The notes beneath the pieces are model-generated. The model was not told the origin of the DNA, did no database searches, and saw only the letters and a program-made list of their open reading frames with translations. Both the position numbers and the translations under genes were made by a program. 64,000 nt of DNA, taken from contig JAEXOU010000005.1 of NCBI GenBank assembly GCA_023439125.1, forward strand, positions 806,001 through 870,000. The letters run 5' to 3'. Of the stretch, positions 61,091 to 64,000 are shown one piece after another (the first letter of the stretch is position 1; each line of letters starts with the position of its first letter). This DNA comes from Bacillota bacterium. GTDB lineage: Bacteria; Bacillota; Clostridia; Lachnospirales; Lachnospiraceae.

Positions 61091-62713
61091 TTAATTGATA
61101 TACTCAATAGAACATCCTTGAAAATAGTATTGTAATATATCCATATAAGAATACCCTTGTTTTGCTAATCCTTTTGCTCCGGACTGACTCATTCCAACTC
61201 CATGTCCATAGCCTAAGCCTACAAAGTAATAGACATCATCCGAAGTCGGTCCTTCCTTGATAAATGTCGTTAGATTATCACTACTTTTTACGACATAGAT
61301 TTGCTGATCCTTTTGATCTAATGCCTTTATTTTATTATCTCCATTAATAACATAGCAATCACTTAAATCTACTGTTGATTTTCCATTGCTACTCAATGCT
61401 ACGACACGATCCGAATTCTGCCCACTTGTTACAATCTTAAATTTGGTACTATACAACTCAAAAATTGTTCTTATTTGCTCTGTCTGTAATACTTGAGTCC
61501 TATAATCACCAATCACTTGTAATTTATTAACTCGATTCGATGCAGTTTCTGACTGTATCGTTATTTTTTTTACATTACCAACTACCATTCCTGCATTCGA
61601 AAGTCGTCTTGCGATTTCACTCTTAGACATTGCAACAATCCATGGACCTTTTTCTGGCTCTGTCTCATATTCATCAATCACACTAGTTAAATAAGGAGCT
61701 TTCGAACCCCATACATTATATGAACTTTCTGTTCTTCCACCTGAGGTTGAAAAATAATATGAGCTAATGATATTGCCCTGATAAGTAATTACAAAACCTC
61801 TTGTTGCATTTACAGCCGCTGTTGTCGCCGTCGTCTCCACACCATACCCTTTATAACTTTGATACGAAGTAGTATCCGTAATACGATAAGGTGATGTAAG
61901 ATTTGAGTCCGTACCATACTTTGTCTTAGAGAGTGCATAACTTCTTGCACACACTGCTTGGGCCTTTAAGCTTTCGGCTGGCCAAGAGCTTATCATTTCA
62001 CTCGGTACAACGCCATACAGATAAGATTCTATGTTAATAATATTCACGGCTGTTAACGATGAATTACCATAGCGTCCAATTTCGATACGTCCACGGTATT
62101 GCCGCGTGCCAAGGTTGAGAATTGCCTTTCTGTTTTCATTCAAAGATACCGCCTTAAACTGAGGGTATGCACCGAACGTTTTCGCATCTATTAACATAGT
62201 TAGATTCTCACCAAGAACAAGAATACGATGTCCATTATCTGCATAAGGACCTTGATAAGAATAACCATAGGCTGTTCCCAACTTTTTTTTCGCTTCCTCT
62301 AGCTCACTTTTCGAATCATATCCACCAATATATACCTTCCATGTTTCACGATAAATGCTAACTGGATATGCTTTCACACCAAGCTTTTCAGTTTGCTTCA
62401 CAACGTTCATTGCATCACGATAGCTTAGATATGTGTTATCAAGAATATAGTAATCTCCTTTTGCCACTTGAAAGGTAAAACCAGTACGCGAACTAAATAC
62501 AGTTTCATTGATAAAACGATCTTTAACGCTATACCCCATTCCAATTTTAGTTGTTTTAATTTTCAAAGTAGATTTATTCTTATATAAATTTGTTAAACCA
62601 ACTCGAATATCAGTCATGGAAGCAGCCATAACTACTGGTGTAAACGATGAAAATATCATAGAAAATATTAATATTATCACAACGACTTTTCGCAGTATAC
62701 TATTCTTTTTCAT
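61091..62713 (-). CDS. SpoIID/LytB-domain protein with SPOR-like region
   Basis: The 540-residue protein opens with a signal peptide (MKKNSILRKVVVIILIFSMI). Residues about 75-160 look like a SPOR-type peptidoglycan-binding region (KAYPVSIYRETWKVYIGGYD). The SpoIID domain follows: LYGVVPSEMISSWPAESLKA, QAVCARSYALSKTKYG, YYFSTSGGRTESSYNVWG, and LGYGHGVGMSQSGAKGLA. SpoIID is a lytic transglycosylase acting on denuded glycan strands; the E in PSEM is the catalytic candidate. A vegetative or spore-germination role cannot be separated from sequence. Confidence 0.88.
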   Translation of the reverse strand: MKKNSILRKVVVIILIFSMIFSSFTPVVMAASMTDIRVGLTNLYKNKSTLKIKTTKIGMGYSVKDRFINETVFSSRTGFTFQVAKGDYYILDNTYLSYRDAMNVVKQTEKLGVKAYPVSIYRETWKVYIGGYDSKSELEEAKKKLGTAYGYSYQGPYADNGHRILVLGENLTMLIDAKTFGAYPQFKAVSLNENRKAILNLGTRQYRGRIEIGRYGNSSLTAVNIINIESYLYGVVPSEMISSWPAESLKAQAVCARSYALSKTKYGTDSNLTSPYRITDTTSYQSYKGYGVETTATTAAVNATRGFVITYQGNIISSYYFSTSGGRTESSYNVWGSKAPYLTSVIDEYETEPEKGPWIVAMSKSEIARRLSNAGMVVGNVKKITIQSETASNRVNKLQVIGDYRTQVLQTEQIRTIFELYSTKFKIVTSGQNSDRVVALSSNGKSTVDLSDCYVINGDNKIKALDQKDQQIYVVKSSDNLTTFIKEGPTSDDVYYFVGLGYGHGVGMSQSGAKGLAKQGYSYMDILQYYFQGCSIEYIN

Positions 62714-62783
62714 AAGTCCCTCATTTATCTTTCAATACTATCGATATTATAATGTAAAATACGATAAAAATCTACATTAGTAG

Positions 62784-62811
62784 TTGTATATTTTGTTTTT
62801 TTCATTATAAT
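62784..62811 (+). promoter_or_regulatory. Candidate promoter of the 170-residue membrane protein
   Basis: TTGTAT and TATAAT are separated by 16 bases and stand 38 bases before the ATG, which has AAGAAAGG 7 bases upstream. Confidence 0.55.
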
Positions 62812-62849
62812 AAATACACGAACTATATTTATTTAAGAAAGGTAATTGA

Positions 62850-63362
62850 ATGAAAAACTCTGTAAAACTCTATTCTTCTGCTGTACCGTTGTGGTTTCTG
62901 CTTTTTTCTCCTAATACTTGGTTATTCTTAGTATTAACTCAGTTAATTATAGTTAGTCTCGTTCTATATGCTAGTTTAAAGTATATTGAATATCCTGATC
63001 CACCCTCGATCTGGAGAAAAAGCATTATCTGGAATACATTGTATGGATTTATCTCCTATCTTCTTATGTGCTTTCTCTTTCTTCTTACACACTTAGTACC
63101 AGAAGAAAGTACATTGGGAGCTTGGGTACTTGAACATATTGCAACACCACTTGATATCAATCCATTCTCCTCATTGATTTCCATCCTTTTTGTGATTGTC
63201 TGCTTACTAATCTGTGGTGTTATCGTATATTTTGGAAATAAAAAACTAGCCTTTAACAAGACTTCTTTGACAGTAGAGCAAAAGCATAAAATATCTTTAT
63301 TTCTTACGATTTTCTCTGCACCATATCTTGCATTAATACCAAGCATCTTATTTTATAGTTAA
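62850..63362 (+). CDS. Hypothetical polytopic membrane protein
   Basis: No family is recognised. The 170 residues contain about five hydrophobic helices (for example WLFLVLTQLIIVSLVLYASL and SLISILFVIVCLLICGVIVYF) joined by short loops, without a signal peptide or charged domain. AAGAAAGG and a plausible promoter support expression. It ends at a strong terminator and at the edge of family C and family A repeat sequence. Confidence 0.7.
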   Translation: MKNSVKLYSSAVPLWFLLFSPNTWLFLVLTQLIIVSLVLYASLKYIEYPDPPSIWRKSIIWNTLYGFISYLLMCFLFLLTHLVPEESTLGAWVLEHIATPLDINPFSSLISILFVIVCLLICGVIVYFGNKKLAFNKTSLTVEQKHKISLFLTIFSAPYLALIPSILFYS

Positions 63363-63364
63363 CA

Positions 63365-63381
63365 GCGTCATTTTGTACAAG
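63365..63381. repeat. Family C end fragment
   Basis: GCGTCATTTTGTACAAG directly follows the stop of the 170-residue gene and matches the outer end of the family C elements; the remaining element is absent. Confidence 0.45.
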
Positions 63382-63396
63382 ATATTTGTTAAGATT

Positions 63397-63423
63397 AGCG
63401 TCCTTCTTTTGGGACGCTTTTTT
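63397..63423 (+). terminator. Terminator after the 170-residue membrane protein
   Basis: AGCGTCC and GGACGCT pair around TTCTTTTG and are followed by seven T. It lies 35 bases past the stop. Confidence 0.85.
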
Positions 63424-63424
63424 A

Positions 63425-63516
63425 GTACACATATATATTTTCGAAGGCCTTACAAGTCCCACACGCTCTTTGTTGGCTTGTGAGCATAGCGCGCCGTAGA
63501 AAATATACATGTGTAC
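63425..63516. repeat. Palindromic element, family A, solitary copy
   Basis: The core AAGTCCCACACGCTCTTTG to GCGCGCCGTAG matches those at 5835-6230. It is flanked by arms GTACACATATATATTTTC and GAAAATATACATGTGTAC, which are complementary with one mismatch but unrelated to the arms at the other locus. Confidence 0.8.
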
Positions 63517-63561
63517 TCGTTCTTCTTCATAGCAAAAAATCACAAACGCCTAGCAAACAAG

Positions 63562-63591
63562 CAGGGGTGTTGCATTATGCAACAACCCCTG
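63562..63591 (-). terminator. Terminator after lepB
   Basis: CAGGGGTGTTGCA and TGCAACAACCCCTG pair with a single bulge around TTA, immediately beside the lepB stop at 63593. The U tract is weak. Confidence 0.65.
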
Positions 63592-63592
63592 T

Positions 63593-64000
63593 TTACTTTA
63601 CCCACTGAAGAGATGGAGTATATCTTAAAAAAACTTTACCTTTGATCAAGGATTCATCAACAAACGGTTGTTCCCAACTCCTTGCATCAATTGATACCGT
63701 CCGATTATCTCCCATCATAAAATAGCAATTCTCTGGAATATCATAGGAACGAATCCCTTTATCTAAAGTTTCTTTGCCATGTACATAATCTTCCTCTAAC
63801 AATACACCATCAATATATACTTTTCCATCTGAAAAACTAATTGTTTCACCTGGAAGACCAATCACTCGTTTAAACAAATCTTCTGAAGGGTCATTTGGAT
63901 TGGTAAAGATAACAATATCCCCTCGCTTTGGACTAGAGAATACATAAGCCAGCTTATTCATAAGATATTTATCTCCGATCATAATTGTAGGTTCCATCGA
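63593..64000 (-). CDS. lepB: Signal peptidase I, 5' part outside window
   Basis: The reading frame is open to the window edge, where codon TCG precedes ATG, giving S-MEPTI: this serine at the very edge is the catalytic nucleophile of type I signal peptidases (SMxPT), so the N-terminal cytoplasmic tail and membrane anchor lie beyond. The lysine general base is in DLFKRVIGLPGE (box D), and MMGDNRTVSIDARSW is box E. The ATG at 63997 is therefore internal, not the start. It cleaves signal peptides outside the membrane. Confidence 0.94.
   Translation of the reverse strand, partial: SMEPTIMIGDKYLMNKLAYVFSSPKRGDIVIFTNPNDPSEDLFKRVIGLPGETISFSDGKVYIDGVLLEEDYVHGKETLDKGIRSYDIPENCYFMMGDNRTVSIDARSWEQPFVDESLIKGKVFLRYTPSLQWVK

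Overview
The window reads as chromosomal DNA of a low-GC, spore-forming clostridium of the Lachnospiraceae type, close in gene content to Clostridium (Lachnoclostridium) phytofermentans. This placement is inferred from AT-rich sequence, AGGAGG ribosome sites, a complete spoIIIA operon, hexuronate and fructan catabolic genes, and family resemblance of most proteins; no database search was possible. Nearly all genes are on the minus strand.

Layout. 1-3.3 kb: a truncated Ig-like (Big_2) surface protein and a GNAT acetyltransferase. 3.5-18.4 kb: a conserved housekeeping and sporulation block, read leftward as spoIIIAA-AB-AC-AD-AE-AF-AG-AH, asp23-like, nusB, xseA, xseB, ispA, dxs, tlyA, nadK, argR, then yebC. 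This follows the classical Firmicutes order. 18.5-37.2 kb: an accessory stretch with aroE, a rubrerythrin-like protein, a bacterial-type poly(ADP-ribose) glycohydrolase with an unknown C-terminal half, a phosphopantetheinyl transferase, small membrane and regulator genes, uxuB-uxuA (hexuronate catabolism), an SLH protein, a GH32 fructan/sucrose hydrolase, an APH-like kinase with two DUF2087 proteins, and four unrecognised genes. 37.5-44.3 kb: efp, a coiled-coil membrane protein, a remarkable translational GTPase fused to a Rae1/YacP-like NYN nuclease, a YlxP-like protein, then pepP, aroQ, aroK and yqeG. 44.9-51.8 kb: gluconate 5-dehydrogenase with an operator-rich upstream region, an AraC regulator, a phosphatase, a C26 hydrolase, a YgiQ radical SAM protein and a lipoprotein. 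52-64 kb: an EF-G-like GTPase, aroF-tyrA, a FliD-like secreted protein, pgcA, queA, a SpoIID-like protein, a small membrane protein and the 3' part of lepB.

Most unusual content. (1) A TetM/EF-G-type ribosome-protection GTPase carries a C-terminal NYN domain that looks like the ribosome-dependent mRNA nuclease Rae1. It is preceded by a 22-codon upstream ORF, which overlaps its start codon and looks like a tandem duplication of its own translation start region. (2) At least four families of dispersed palindromic elements sit mainly just beyond gene 3' ends. Their basal or internal arms differ between copies but remain self-complementary, which suggests selection for, or generation of, hairpins. 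Some copies contain the stop codons of neighbouring genes (ylxP-like, tlyA).

How the genes fit together: shikimate and aromatic synthesis is scattered over three loci (aroE; aroQ-aroK; aroF-tyrA). Sugar-acid catabolism is represented by uxuA/uxuB and gluconate 5-dehydrogenase. Translation quality or stress functions (efp, the GTPase-NYN fusion, YlxP-like, EF-G-like, YebC, TlyA, QueA) are notably frequent.
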